From Rikenellaceae bacterium (lineage in GTDB: Bacteria > Bacteroidota > Bacteroidia > Bacteroidales > Rikenellaceae): 49,118 nt of DNA. A model generated the notes under the pieces. That model did no database searches. It was not told the DNA's origin and saw only the letters and a program-made list of their open reading frames with translations. This document shows, piece by piece, positions 17,707-27,114 of the stretch. A program made the translations under genes and the position numbers. How positions within the stretch are numbered: position 1 is the first letter of the stretch; each line of letters starts with the position of its first letter. The stretch lies in contig SUZO01000022.1 in the NCBI GenBank assembly GCA_015059805.1, forward strand, positions 1 to 49,118, given 5' to 3'.

Positions 17707-18590
17707 TGGGAACAAGCGAGAGCGATATTCTTAAGCGGGTACGAAAAATTGAGATAAAGACCCGAGGGTTGTCGAATGAGATCTTCGCTGGAAAGTATCA
17801 TACGGCATTCAAGGGGCGTGGTATGTCCTTTGCCGAGGTGCGTGAGTATCGTATTGGTGACGATGTGAGGGATATTGATTGGAATGTTACTGCACGTTCA
17901 GCCACTCCACATATCAAGATTTATGAGGAGGAGCGTGAGCTGACGATGATGCTTGTTGTTGATGTCAGCGGCTCAGGCGCTTTTGGTACTACAGTGCAGA
18001 CCAAGCGCAATATGATTACCGAGGTTGCTGCCGTGCTTGCCTTTTCGGCTGCTCAGACGGGCGATAAGGTGGGATGTATATTCTTCTCGGATAAGGTTGA
18101 GAAGTTTATCCCTCCAAAGAAGGGTCGTAGCCATATTCTGATGATTATCCGCTCGCTTATTGAGTTTACACCAACATCTAATGGTACAGCCCTCTCGGAG
18201 GCGGTGCGCTATATGACCAATGTCAATAAAAAGCGCTGTACAGCCTTCGTACTCTCGGACTTTATAGTTCCCAAGCGCGACATGGAGCCTTTTGAGGATG
18301 CTCTGAAGATTGCCACCTCGCGACACGATGTTGTTGCCATTCGTGTTACCGACCCACGCGATAAGATTTTACCCGATGTGGGAATAATTGAGATGCGTGA
18401 TGCCGAGAGTGGTGAGAAGATATGGATTGATAGCTCCTCAGCGGCAGTGCGCGACTATTGTGCTGAGCAGTATAACGAGCGTGAGCAGGCGATAGATACC
18501 CTGCTTAAGCATAACCGCATAGATACTGCCGACCTTACAACCGAGGCGGACTATGTTGCTGAACTGATTAAACTCTTCAAAAAGAGATGA
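17706..18590 (+). CDS. DUF58-domain protein of the Bat operon
   Basis: 294 aa. Carries the DUF58 signature DDVRDIDWNVTARSATPHIK and a VWA-like core (LVVDVSGSGAFG, DxSxS-like metal site) with the downstream AVLAFSAAQTGDKVGCIFFS. DUF58 proteins regularly accompany MoxR ATPases and are thought to be membrane-associated partners. Its start overlaps moxR by one base and its end overlaps the next gene by 4 nt (ATGA). Confidence 0.9.
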   Translation: MGTSESDILKRVRKIEIKTRGLSNEIFAGKYHTAFKGRGMSFAEVREYRIGDDVRDIDWNVTARSATPHIKIYEEERELTMMLVVDVSGSGAFGTTVQTKRNMITEVAAVLAFSAAQTGDKVGCIFFSDKVEKFIPPKKGRSHILMIIRSLIEFTPTSNGTALSEAVRYMTNVNKKRCTAFVLSDFIVPKRDMEPFEDALKIATSRHDVVAIRVTDPRDKILPDVGIIEMRDAESGEKIWIDSSSAAVRDYCAEQYNEREQAIDTLLKHNRIDTADLTTEADYVAELIKLFKKR

Positions 18591-19588
18591 TTACACGTGT
18601 TAAACATATCCTGACTGTGCTTTTTGCCACTGTTTCATATATCACTGTGGCACAGAGTGTTACACCGACAGTCAAGGCGTATATTGAGCCAGATAGTATC
18701 CTTATTGGCGACCGCTTTACCCTTACTATAGATGTTGAGAAGGATCAGGTGCAGAGCCTCTTTTTTCCAGCCTTTAGTATGGAGAGGGCTGGTACTGCAG
18801 AGGATGGAATGCCACAATTTGGGGTGTTAGAGTGCCTTGAGGACCATCCTGTTGATACTCTTGAGCAGAAGGGTCGCCGTCTATTGCTTCGCAAGCGATA
18901 TACTCTGACCGCTTTTGATGAGGGGGTATATAACTTAGGTCGCCCAAGTGTGCTGTATGCAGATAAGAATATTGTCGATACTCTCTATGGTGTCAAGGAT
19001 TCGTTGCATGTTGTTGTCAATACATTTAAGATTGACTCTACAGCGATGTTGCGCGATATTAAGCCAGTGAAGACACTACCGTTTAAGTTTGGTGAAATAT
19101 CTGGCTACCTAACCATTCTGCTCGCCATTTTGGCTATCCTTGCGCTGGCGGTATATCTACTTGCTCGTTACCTTGCTAAGCGCGGCAAGAAGATTACCGA
19201 TCTATTTAAGCCAGAGCCACCTCTTCCGCCACATATCGTAGCAATTACAGCCTTGGAGAATCTCCAAAATCAGAAGTTGTGGCAGAATAACCGCCACAAG
19301 GAGTACTATTCGGCACTCTCGGAGATTGTCCGCACATACATTGATGGGCGTTTTGGTATTGGTGCGATGGAGATGTCTACCGACGAGATTGTGGAGGCAA
19401 TTAAGGAGATTGATTTGCCACAGAAGAGCGCTATGGACCTTGTCAGTGTGCTCCGTGATGCCGACCTTGTAAAGTTTGCTAAGGCGCTTTTTGAGGCTTC
19501 GGAGAATGAGAGTGCCTATAGCAAAATATACTACTTTGTTGAGGAGACTAAGCCTGTTGAGGTGACAGAGGAAGAGGAGGAGAAGTGA
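18587..19588 (+). CDS. Single-pass membrane protein of the Bat operon (BatD/DUF4381-like)
   Basis: 333 aa. A signal peptide (TRVKHILTVLFATVSYITVA) precedes a beta-rich periplasmic part of ~150 residues (VKAYIEPDSILIGDRFTLTI ...), one membrane helix (GYLTILLAILAILALAVYLL) and a cytosolic helical tail (EYYSALSEIVRTYIDGRFGI). This is the usual form of the third gene of Bacteroidota moxR-bat operons. It overlaps its neighbours at both ends. Precise role unknown. Confidence 0.75.
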   Translation: MITRVKHILTVLFATVSYITVAQSVTPTVKAYIEPDSILIGDRFTLTIDVEKDQVQSLFFPAFSMERAGTAEDGMPQFGVLECLEDHPVDTLEQKGRRLLLRKRYTLTAFDEGVYNLGRPSVLYADKNIVDTLYGVKDSLHVVVNTFKIDSTAMLRDIKPVKTLPFKFGEISGYLTILLAILAILALAVYLLARYLAKRGKKITDLFKPEPPLPPHIVAITALENLQNQKLWQNNRHKEYYSALSEIVRTYIDGRFGIGAMEMSTDEIVEAIKEIDLPQKSAMDLVSVLRDADLVKFAKALFEASENESAYSKIYYFVEETKPVEVTEEEEEK

Positions 19589-20343
19589 TGAAATATAGAG
19601 TTTTAGCAATATTAGCAGTTATCGTTGCCTCCCTTATTTCTGGAGAGGTTGTAGCGCAAAAGATGCCTGAGCGTCGCCTTGTACGCAAGGGAAATCGTCA
19701 GTATGAGCGTGGAGATTATGACAATAGTATTGACAACTACTCTCGCGCACTTAGATACGACCCAAAATCTTTTGAGGCTAAGTTTAACACAGCCAATGTG
19801 CAGTTCCGTAGGGCTTTTGCCGATAGTGTGCAGTTGGATGTGAAGATGATAGAGAAGGCTGAGCAGACACTTCGCAAGCTGGCTCAAGACTCTACCCGTA
19901 CAGATATTGAGCGTGCCGATGTGGCTTATAATTTGGGCAATAGCCTCTTTATGCAGCAGAAGTTTAAGGAGGCACTTGTTAGTTATCGTGATGCTATGCG
20001 CCTAAATCCTGATGACCAGGAGGCTAAATACAACTACGCCCTGACTAAGGAGATGCTTAAGCAGCAACAACAGCAACAGCAAAATCAGCAGCAACAGCAA
20101 GACCAAAATCAGGATAATCAAAATCAGGAGCAGGAGCAAAATCAAGATAATCAACAAGATAAGCAGGATAAAGAGGATAAGCAGAACAAGGAGGATAAGC
20201 AGAACCAGCAGCCTAATGAGCAGCAGATTTCCGAGCAGGAGCAGCAGGCAATGCTTGAGGCTATCCAGGCTCAGGAGGATAAGACTCAGGAGAAGCTCAA
20301 GGAGAAGCAGGGGGTTATCATCCGCGGAGGTAAGAATTGGTAG
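19588..20343 (+). CDS. TPR protein with Gln/Asn/Lys-rich tail (BatC-like)
   Basis: 251 aa from ATG 19588 (a GTG three bases earlier is also in frame). A signal peptide or anchor (MKYRVLAILAVIVASLIS) leads to TPR repeats: YERGDYDNSIDNYSRALRYD, EAKFNTANVQFRRA, and ADVAYNLGNSLFMQQKFKEA. From about residue 155 it turns into a low-complexity tail of Q, N, D, E and K (bases ~20060-20280), as in BatC/BatE. The position before batA is atypical. Probably a periplasmic-side scaffold for the Bat complex. Confidence 0.8.
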   Translation: MKYRVLAILAVIVASLISGEVVAQKMPERRLVRKGNRQYERGDYDNSIDNYSRALRYDPKSFEAKFNTANVQFRRAFADSVQLDVKMIEKAEQTLRKLAQDSTRTDIERADVAYNLGNSLFMQQKFKEALVSYRDAMRLNPDDQEAKYNYALTKEMLKQQQQQQQNQQQQQDQNQDNQNQEQEQNQDNQQDKQDKEDKQNKEDKQNQQPNEQQISEQEQQAMLEAIQAQEDKTQEKLKEKQGVIIRGGKNW

Positions 20344-20372
20344 TTGAATTATTGTACAAATAAACAAAACAG

Positions 20373-20409
20373 AGCTAATGGCTAACAGCCAATAGCTAAT
20401 AGCTAAATT
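20373..20409. repeat. Dispersed GCTAA-type repeat upstream of batA
   Basis: An AGCTAATGGCTAACAGCCAA block followed by TAGCTAATAGCTA lies directly before batA. A near-identical copy in reverse orientation occurs at 45781-45812. Confidence 0.7.
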
Positions 20410-21399
20410 ATGGAGTTTGCACAACCTAAAATATTGTGGTTTTTACTACTTCTTGTGCCACTTGTTGCCTACTACATCTATCGTAATAGGCAGGGTGGTG
20501 CGGCAATGATTGTCTCAACAACCCAGAGCCTTAAGAGGGCGCCAAAGAGTTGGCGATACCTTTTGCGTCATATTCCTTTTGTGTTACGATGCGCAGCATT
20601 GAGCCTTATTGTTGTGGCTATAGCACGTCCGCAAAGTGCTGAGCACTACACCAATACAACTACTGAGGGTATAGATATTGTGCTTGCGGTGGATGTCTCA
20701 ACATCTATGCTTGCCAAGGACTTTACACCAGATAGATTGAGCGTTGCTAAGGATGTTGCTGCAGACTTTATCTCTGACCGCACAGGTGACAGAATAGCCC
20801 TTGTGGTCTTTGCGGGCGAGTCGTTTACTCAATCGCCACTTACTACCGACCAGAGTTCGCTGCAGACTATGATTAACCGTATTCGTAGCGGAATTATAGA
20901 GGATGGAACAGCGATAGGTAACGGTCTTGCCACATCAATTAACCGCCTTCGTGAGAGTGATGCCAAGAGTAAGGTTGTCATTCTTCTTACCGATGGAGTT
21001 AATAACCGTGGTGAAATCTCGCCACTTACAGCGGCGCAGATAGCTAAGGATTTGGGCATTAAGGTCTACACTATTGGCATAGGCAAGCAGGGCACAGCCC
21101 CATATCCACTCTTTGACGAGCGCGGTCGTGAGGTTGATGTTGTGGAGATGAAGGTTGAGATTGACGAGAAGATTTTGCGCGAGATAGCACAGCTTACAGG
21201 CGGAGAGTACTTCCGCGCAACCAATAAGCAGACCCTTATGGCGGTCTATGAGAAGATTAACACCCTTGAGAAGAGTACCGTAGAGATTGAAAATAGAACA
21301 CTTCTACACGAGCAGTATCTTATCTTTGTACTCTGGGCTTTGGCGGCTCTGCTGCTTGAGTTTATAATTGATAGAATACTCCTTAAACGCATACCATAA
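20410..21399 (+). CDS. batA: BatA, VWA-domain membrane protein
   Basis: 329 aa. Short membrane segments at the N-terminus (ILWFLLLLVPLVAYYIY; HIPFVLRCAALSLIVVAIAR), then a von Willebrand A domain with the metal-ion site DVSTSM (~residues 96-101) and VVFAGESFTQSPLTTD, and a last helix at the C-terminus (YLIFVLWALAALLLEFIID). Bat proteins support oxygen/oxidative stress tolerance in Bacteroides-type bacteria. The batB start shares a base with its stop. Confidence 0.9.
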   Translation: MEFAQPKILWFLLLLVPLVAYYIYRNRQGGAAMIVSTTQSLKRAPKSWRYLLRHIPFVLRCAALSLIVVAIARPQSAEHYTNTTTEGIDIVLAVDVSTSMLAKDFTPDRLSVAKDVAADFISDRTGDRIALVVFAGESFTQSPLTTDQSSLQTMINRIRSGIIEDGTAIGNGLATSINRLRESDAKSKVVILLTDGVNNRGEISPLTAAQIAKDLGIKVYTIGIGKQGTAPYPLFDERGREVDVVEMKVEIDEKILREIAQLTGGEYFRATNKQTLMAVYEKINTLEKSTVEIENRTLLHEQYLIFVLWALAALLLEFIIDRILLKRIP

Positions 21400-22415
21400 T
21401 GTTTCAGTTTGCAAATCCACATATACTATACCTGCTGCTTGTTATCCCAGTGATGATAGCAGTGTTGATACTTGTTGCCTATCTGCGAAGGAGAAACCTT
21501 GCAAAGTTTGGCAATCTTGAGCTTGTAAAGTCGCTTATGCCGGAGGTGTCACAGTGGCGCATAAAGACTAAGAGCGTACTCTTTTTGCTTGCAGTTACGG
21601 CAGTAATCTTTGCCGCTGCACGCCCGCAATTTGGCTCTAAACTCCGCGAACATAAGAGTACAGGCATTGAGATGATGTTGGTTGTGGATGTCTCAAACTC
21701 AATGCTTGCAGAGGATTTTGCTCCAAATCGCCTTGACCGCACAAGGTATGCCATAGATAAGCTCTTTGCCTCAATGAGTCAAGACCGTGTGGGTATGGTT
21801 GTCTTTGCTGGTGAGGCTAAGGTGCAGCTGCCAATCACCTCGGACTACCGCATGGCGCGTAGCTTTACTAAGCGACTCTCTCCAGAGCTTGTGCAGGTGC
21901 AGGGTACAGAGATTGGTCAGGCGCTGACATTGGCAACACTGTCATTCTCAAATAACCGCGATGCAGGTCGTGTGATAGTGCTTATAACCGATGGTGAGAG
22001 CCATGATAGCTCTGCCCTTGATGCCGCTAAGCGTGCTGCTGAGCAGGGTGTTAAGATCTTTGCTGTGGGTATAGGTACTCCCGATGGCGCACCAGTGAAG
22101 GTAAATGGCGAGTGGCTCAAGGATGAGAAGGACGAGATGGTGGTCAGCCGCCTTAATGAGGAGCTTCTGCAGCAAATCACCGCAGCTACGGGCGGTGGAT
22201 ATATCCGTGCCACAAATGCCGCCTTCGGATTGGAGGAGATTGTTGGCGAGATTGAGAAGATTGAGCAAGGCGAGCTTACAACACTCAGCTTTGAAGAGTA
22301 TAACGAGCAGTTTCAGTGGATTTTAGCCATAGCAGCCATTCTGCTTCTGCTTGAGAGTCTGCTACTTAGTCGCCGCAATCCTCGTCTTAAGCGATTTAAC
22401 ATCTTCCGCGAGTAG
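21399..22415 (+). CDS. batB: BatB, VWA-domain membrane protein
   Basis: 338 aa, the second VWA gene in tandem. Two N-terminal membrane helices (ILYLLLVIPVMIAVLILVAY; KSVLFLLAVTAVIFAAARPQ), MIDAS VVDVSNSM, VVFAGEAKVQLPITSDYR, and a C-terminal helix (WILAIAAILLLLESLLLSRR). Similar in layout to BatA, so probably an ancient duplication. Likely works with MoxR, DUF58 and the TPR protein in one inner-membrane assembly. Confidence 0.9.
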   Translation: MFQFANPHILYLLLVIPVMIAVLILVAYLRRRNLAKFGNLELVKSLMPEVSQWRIKTKSVLFLLAVTAVIFAAARPQFGSKLREHKSTGIEMMLVVDVSNSMLAEDFAPNRLDRTRYAIDKLFASMSQDRVGMVVFAGEAKVQLPITSDYRMARSFTKRLSPELVQVQGTEIGQALTLATLSFSNNRDAGRVIVLITDGESHDSSALDAAKRAAEQGVKIFAVGIGTPDGAPVKVNGEWLKDEKDEMVVSRLNEELLQQITAATGGGYIRATNAAFGLEEIVGEIEKIEQGELTTLSFEEYNEQFQWILAIAAILLLLESLLLSRRNPRLKRFNIFRE

Positions 22416-22418
22416 GCT

Positions 22419-23555
22419 ATGAAGGCGCTACATATCGGAGCGGGAAAAATTGGGCGAGGCTTTATCGGGGCGCAGCTTATTAAGTCAAATTATGAGCTGA
22501 CATTTGCAGATGTAAATAAGGGGCTCATTGACATGCTCAATAGCCAAAAATCCTATACCCTCCACATTATGGAGTGCGATGGAGAGAGCCAAACTATCAC
22601 CAGTTTTAACGCCGTAGAGATAGGCTCTGAGGAGTTTTTTGAGCGATTTTCTGATGCCGATATCGTCACTACTGCCGTCAGTATGAAAGTGCTGCCCGAA
22701 CTGGCATCTACTATCGCTGCAGCACTGCAAAAAAGGTGTATAAACAACCGCAAATCAACCCTTAATATCATCTGTTGCGAGAATGGCATTCGTGCAACCT
22801 CACAGCTAAAAAGTTGTGTAATCCAGCTACTTGATACTCAGACTATAGAGTGGTGTAGCGACATGGTTGGCTTTGCCGACTGCGCCGTTGACCGCATCGT
22901 ACCTATCGCCACCTTTGACAATGCTCTTGATGTTGGCGTAGAGCGATACTGCGAGTGGTGTATTGATAGGGGGCAGATTGTAGGCTCTCTGCCCAATATT
23001 GTTGGTGTCAATTTTACAGATAATCTTGAGGCTACTATAGAGCGCAAACTATACACCGTAAATAGTGCCCATTGCGCCACAGCCTACCTCGGCGCTATTA
23101 AGGGCTATAAGTTTATCCACCAAGCAGTTACCGACCCTACTATCCGACAAATTATTGAGCAGGTTGTGGCTGAGAGTAGCGCCGCTCTATGTGCCAAATT
23201 CGGCTTTGACGCAGACTCTCAACGGCTCTATGCTCAGAGCGTACTGCGCCGCTTTGAGAATCCATATCTTGGCGATACAGTAGCCCGCGTTGCCCGCGAC
23301 CCAATGCGCAAGCTATCCCCTGCACTCTACTTTGCCTACCCCACCGCTATGGCGCTTAATTACAACCTTGCCACAGAAGCTCTTGCCATAGTTACTGCCG
23401 CAGCTCTACACTACCGCAGTGATGATGACACCGAGAGCCAACAACTCTCAGCAATGGTTGCACTGTATGGCGTAGCTAAAAGTACCGAAATGGTCACAGG
23501 TATCACAGATAAAGCCTTTCTGCAGTGTGTAGAGCGAAAATATAGTGATTTTTAG
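22419..23555 (+). CDS. mtlD: Mannitol-1-phosphate 5-dehydrogenase
   Basis: 378 aa. NAD-dependent interconversion of mannitol-1-phosphate and fructose-6-phosphate. The N-terminal nucleotide-binding motif HIGAGKIGRGFIG and LTFADVN (strand 2 acidic residue), the AVSMKVLPEL segment, NGIRATS and the catalytic-domain piece VNSAHCATAYLGAIKGYKFI fit MtlD. No mannitol PTS is near; it starts 3 nt after batB, so it may be co-transcribed by chance. The residue pattern excludes tagaturonate/mannonate reductases less firmly. Confidence 0.88.
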   Translation: MKALHIGAGKIGRGFIGAQLIKSNYELTFADVNKGLIDMLNSQKSYTLHIMECDGESQTITSFNAVEIGSEEFFERFSDADIVTTAVSMKVLPELASTIAAALQKRCINNRKSTLNIICCENGIRATSQLKSCVIQLLDTQTIEWCSDMVGFADCAVDRIVPIATFDNALDVGVERYCEWCIDRGQIVGSLPNIVGVNFTDNLEATIERKLYTVNSAHCATAYLGAIKGYKFIHQAVTDPTIRQIIEQVVAESSAALCAKFGFDADSQRLYAQSVLRRFENPYLGDTVARVARDPMRKLSPALYFAYPTAMALNYNLATEALAIVTAAALHYRSDDDTESQQLSAMVALYGVAKSTEMVTGITDKAFLQCVERKYSDF

Positions 23556-23597
23556 CGAAAAAGTTGCAACTTTTTTCGTTTTCTATAGTTTTTTTCA

Positions 23598-23605
23598 TAT
23601 CTTTG
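23598..23605 (+). promoter_or_regulatory. lipA promoter -7 element
   Basis: TATCTTTG fits TAnnTTTG and lies 28 nt before the first lipA ATG; no convincing -33 box. Confidence 0.45.
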
Positions 23606-23633
23606 TGGCAATTGGGAAAATAATGAACTTAAG

Positions 23634-24512
23634 ATGCCGAAGTTGTATGACAGCGGTTGCGCTATGCGTAAACCTTCATGGCTTAAGATACGACTCCACA
23701 AGAGCGAGGCTTTTGCGGAGGTTGATCGTATAGTATCTGAGCATGGTCTTCATACAATTTGCAGCAGTGGACGATGTCCGAACAAAGCAGAGTGTTGGAG
23801 TAGACGCACTGCGACATTTATGATTTTAGGGGATATTTGTACCCGAAATTGTCGTTTTTGTGCAACTCTTACAGGTCGTCCGCTACCGCCGGATGAGTGC
23901 GAACCGCAAAAGGTGGCGCAGAGTGTATCGCTAATGAATCTTCGGCACGTTGTCGTAACTTCTGTTACACGTGACGATCTACCTGACCAGGGTGCTGCGC
24001 ATTGGGCAGCAACTGTCAAGGCTATCAGGCAGAGTAGTCCACAAGCAACTATTGAGCTCCTTATTTCCGATATGGATGCAGTAGAGTCTCGTCTTGATAC
24101 TATACTTGCATCTAAGCCTGATATTATCGGGCACAACATTGAGACCGTCAGCCGTCTTACACCGACATTGCGTTCTAAGGCGACTTACAGCAAGTCCTTA
24201 GCCACTTTGAGCTACCTAAGTTCAAAGGGTGCGGTGGTCAAGAGCGGTCTTATGGTCGGACTTGGAGAGACTGAAGAGGAGGTAGAAGCCACAATGCGCG
24301 ACCTTCGCGCTGCAGGTGTTAGAATCCTCACCATAGGTCAGTATCTTCAGCCTACTGCGGAGCACTATCCAGTTGCTGAGTACATCACCCCGCAGCAGTT
24401 TGAGGCATACAAGGCTATGGCACTTCAGATTGGCTTTGATTTTTGTGCATCGGCGCCACTTGTACGCTCGTCGTATCTTGCCGATGAGGCGGTAGCTGCA
24501 ATCAAACACTAA
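23634..24512 (+). CDS. lipA: Lipoyl synthase
   Basis: 292 aa. Radical-SAM enzyme inserting two sulfurs into octanoyl chains on carrier proteins. The auxiliary cluster motif CSSGRCPNKAEC (CX4CX5C) and the SAM cluster CTRNCRFC (CX3CX2C) are intact, as are TSVTRDDLPDQGA and GLMVGLGETEEEV. The conserved part begins at MRKPSWLKIRL (ATG at 23664), which may be the true start instead of the ATG at 23634. Works with lipB downstream. Confidence 0.96.
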   Translation: MPKLYDSGCAMRKPSWLKIRLHKSEAFAEVDRIVSEHGLHTICSSGRCPNKAECWSRRTATFMILGDICTRNCRFCATLTGRPLPPDECEPQKVAQSVSLMNLRHVVVTSVTRDDLPDQGAAHWAATVKAIRQSSPQATIELLISDMDAVESRLDTILASKPDIIGHNIETVSRLTPTLRSKATYSKSLATLSYLSSKGAVVKSGLMVGLGETEEEVEATMRDLRAAGVRILTIGQYLQPTAEHYPVAEYITPQQFEAYKAMALQIGFDFCASAPLVRSSYLADEAVAAIKH

Positions 24513-24537
24513 CAACTCCAAACTCAATGTTGTGACA

Positions 24538-24578
24538 CCCTTAACAGGCGTGTCTAAGGGCGTTTGCGCTTGCGCAAA
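24538..24578. repeat. Two adjacent stem-loops between lipA and lipB
   Basis: CCCTTA/TAAGGG (24538-24543 with 24555-24560) and TTTGCGC/GCGCAAA (24563-24569 with 24572-24578). Their GGGCG/GCGC make-up resembles the palindromes at 45876-45956, so they may be REP-like elements. Confidence 0.45.
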
Positions 24579-24623
24579 GCTCTGAACACTGTATTTTATG
24601 TAGGCAGTAGCCTTATTGAGTAT

Positions 24624-25310
24624 ATGAAGGTCGGGTACAAGGATTTGGGCACAATGCCCTATAAAGAGTGCTGGGAGTTGCAGCAATCTCTCTTTGATAG
24701 CCGCTTAGAGATTAAGCGAAGCGGCGCAGAGAGTGAGGATTGTGGCACTATCCTCACTGTTGAGCACACCCCTGTCTATACTCTTGGTAAGAGCGGCAAG
24801 CAGAGCAATATGCTTATTCCAGAGGCATATCTGAAGAGTTTGGGGGCGGAGTTTTTCCATATTGATCGTGGCGGTGATATTACCTTCCATGGACCTGGGC
24901 AGATTGTCTGCTATCCTATTCTTGACTTGAGCCGCTTAGGCATCGGGCTTCGCCAGTACATAGAACGATTAGAGGATGCGGTCATTAAGACCATAGCCCA
25001 CTACGGTATTGCGGGTGAGCGCCTTGCAGGTGCTACGGGCGTGTGGATTTGTGACCACGTGGCCGGCGAGCAGAAAAATTGGCGAAAGATTTGCGCCATA
25101 GGTGTTCGCGCCTCGCACTTTGTGACCATGCACGGTCTTGCGCTCAATGTTGCAACAGACCTTAAGTGGTTTAGTATGATAAATCCTTGTGGTTTTACCG
25201 ACAAGGGTGTCACTTCAATCAGCAAAGAGATTGGGGCGGCTGTTGATATAAATGAGGTTAAGACACTGCTTGTAGCTAACCTCACAAAAGCACTTTTAGA
25301 TGAAAAATAA
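24624..25310 (+). CDS. lipB: Octanoyl-[acyl carrier protein]:protein N-octanoyltransferase
   Basis: 228 aa from the ATG at 24624 (an in-frame ATG at 24564 would add 20 unrelated residues). Transfers octanoate from ACP to lipoyl domains, the step before lipA. Seen are the substrate strand GGDITFHGPGQIVCYPILDL, the catalytic Lys region KICAIGVRASHFVTMHGLAL, and the Cys nucleophile in INPCGF. Likely one unit with lipA. Confidence 0.95.
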   Translation: MKVGYKDLGTMPYKECWELQQSLFDSRLEIKRSGAESEDCGTILTVEHTPVYTLGKSGKQSNMLIPEAYLKSLGAEFFHIDRGGDITFHGPGQIVCYPILDLSRLGIGLRQYIERLEDAVIKTIAHYGIAGERLAGATGVWICDHVAGEQKNWRKICAIGVRASHFVTMHGLALNVATDLKWFSMINPCGFTDKGVTSISKEIGAAVDINEVKTLLVANLTKALLDEK

Positions 25311-25339
25311 TACAAAAAAATATATAAAACAGTACAATT

Positions 25340-27109
25340 ATGCCTATAGACAAAAGATGGGAGGTCAAGGCACAGGGTGATCCTAATGCGGTAGCTGCAA
25401 TAGCATCGCATATTGGCATTTCGCCAGTCCTTGCTAACCTTTTAGTACAACGAGGCATAGACACAGTAGAGAAGGCAGAGAGATTTTTTGACCCGCAGCT
25501 TGCTTACCTGCACGACCCATTCCTGATGAAGGATATGGATAGAGCGGTATCTCGCGTGGAGCAGGCTGTTGAGCGTAACGAGCGCATCATGGTCTATGGA
25601 GATTATGATGTAGACGGCACGACAGCAGTGGCGTTGGTCTATAAGTTCCTGCGACAAATCGGGCACACAAACCTGATGTTCTACATCCCAGACCGCTATA
25701 CCGAAGGCTACGGTATCTCGCGTAAGGGTATCGACATTGCCGCAAAGAAGGGTGTAAAGCTCATTATCGCCCTTGATTGCGGAATTAAGGCAGTCGAAAA
25801 AGTGGACTATGCAAAGCAGAAGGGCGTAGATTTTATAATCTGCGACCATCACCTTCCGGCAGAGCAGATACCTGCTGCCGTAGCAGTTCTTGACCCTAAA
25901 CGAACAGACTGCACCTACCCGTTTGATGAACTCTCGGGTTGCGGTGTGGGCTTTAAGCTCGTTCAGGCGTATGCTCAGACACACAACATTCCATTTGAAA
26001 ACATTGTGTGGCTGTTGGATTTACTTGTGGTAAGTATCGCTTCAGATATTGTTCCGTTGGTAGATGAGAACCGTATTCTGGCACACTATGGATTGCGCTG
26101 CCTCAATACCTCTCCAAGTGAAGGTCTGCTCTCTATTATCAACATCTGCAAGCTTGACCGCTCAAATATCACTATTGACGACATCGTCTTTAAGATTGGT
26201 CCGCGAATCAACGCTGCAGGTCGTATGCGCATGGATGAGTACGACGAGAACGACACCCCTTCGGGTGGTTATGCAGCTGTAAAGCTCCTTGTTGAGGGTG
26301 ACGAGGCTGCTGCTACACGCTTTGGTGGCGTTATTGATGGATTTAACCAGGACCGCAAGAGCATTGACCGCTCAGTAACTCAGGAGGCGCACGACTACAT
26401 TGAGTCGCACCCAGAGCTTAAGAGCCGCAAGAGCACTGTCATCTACAATCCAAAGTGGATGAAAGGCATCGTGGGTATTGTGGCTTCGCGCCTTATTGAG
26501 ACCTACTACCGCCCAACTGTTGTCCTTACACAGAGCAACGGCTTTGTCACTGGCTCAGCGCGTTCAATTCCTGGCTTTGACCTCTACCAGGCTGTAGAGT
26601 CATGCTCCGACTTGTTGGAGAACTTCGGCGGACATATGTACGCCGCAGGTCTTACTATGCGCCCAGAGAATGTAGAGGAGTTTGCACGCCGCTTTAACGA
26701 CTATGTGGAGGCAAATATAGACCCTAAGATTCTCGTTCCGCAGGTGGAGATTGACTCTATGCTCCTCTTCTCGGACATCACTCCGTCATTCCACCGCGAG
26801 CTAAACCGTTTCCAGCCTTTTGGTCCTGGCAATAATGCCCCAGTCTTTGCTACGCTATGCGTAAGCAACGAGAAGGGCGATGCTAAGCTTGTTGGTGCCG
26901 AGGCTGAGCACCTGCGTATGGATTTGACCCAGACACAAAAGCCTAACACAACCATCCAAACTATCGCCTTCTCGCAGCCTACCCACTATGAGTGGATTCG
27001 CTCTGGAAGACCCGTAGATGTCTGCTACCAGATTGTTGAGAACCACTATCGTGGCTCTGTGACAACACAACTTCGCATCAAGGACATCAAACGGAACACA
27101 TCTAAGTAG
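25340..27109 (+). CDS. recJ: Single-stranded-DNA-specific exonuclease RecJ
   Basis: 589 aa. 5'-3' ssDNA exonuclease of recombination and mismatch repair. DHH-family metal motifs are seen: YGDYDVDGTTAVAL (motif I), ALDCGI, and ICDHHLPAE (motif III), with the DHHA1 region GIVGIVASRLIETYYRPTVV and FGGHMYAAG further on and an OB-like C-terminal part. Length is normal. Follows lipB after 29 nt; a link in function is not apparent. Confidence 0.95.
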   Translation: MPIDKRWEVKAQGDPNAVAAIASHIGISPVLANLLVQRGIDTVEKAERFFDPQLAYLHDPFLMKDMDRAVSRVEQAVERNERIMVYGDYDVDGTTAVALVYKFLRQIGHTNLMFYIPDRYTEGYGISRKGIDIAAKKGVKLIIALDCGIKAVEKVDYAKQKGVDFIICDHHLPAEQIPAAVAVLDPKRTDCTYPFDELSGCGVGFKLVQAYAQTHNIPFENIVWLLDLLVVSIASDIVPLVDENRILAHYGLRCLNTSPSEGLLSIINICKLDRSNITIDDIVFKIGPRINAAGRMRMDEYDENDTPSGGYAAVKLLVEGDEAAATRFGGVIDGFNQDRKSIDRSVTQEAHDYIESHPELKSRKSTVIYNPKWMKGIVGIVASRLIETYYRPTVVLTQSNGFVTGSARSIPGFDLYQAVESCSDLLENFGGHMYAAGLTMRPENVEEFARRFNDYVEANIDPKILVPQVEIDSMLLFSDITPSFHRELNRFQPFGPGNNAPVFATLCVSNEKGDAKLVGAEAEHLRMDLTQTQKPNTTIQTIAFSQPTHYEWIRSGRPVDVCYQIVENHYRGSVTTQLRIKDIKRNTSK

Positions 27110-27114
27110 AAATA

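Noticed and set aside
19585..19587. GTG as start of the TPR gene
   Set aside because: An ATG follows immediately and overlaps the upstream TGA in the usual coupled form.
20002..20424. Leu-rich minus-strand frame opposite the TPR gene tail
   Set aside because: Produced by the CAG/CAA-rich Gln tract read in reverse (Leu runs); not a membrane protein.
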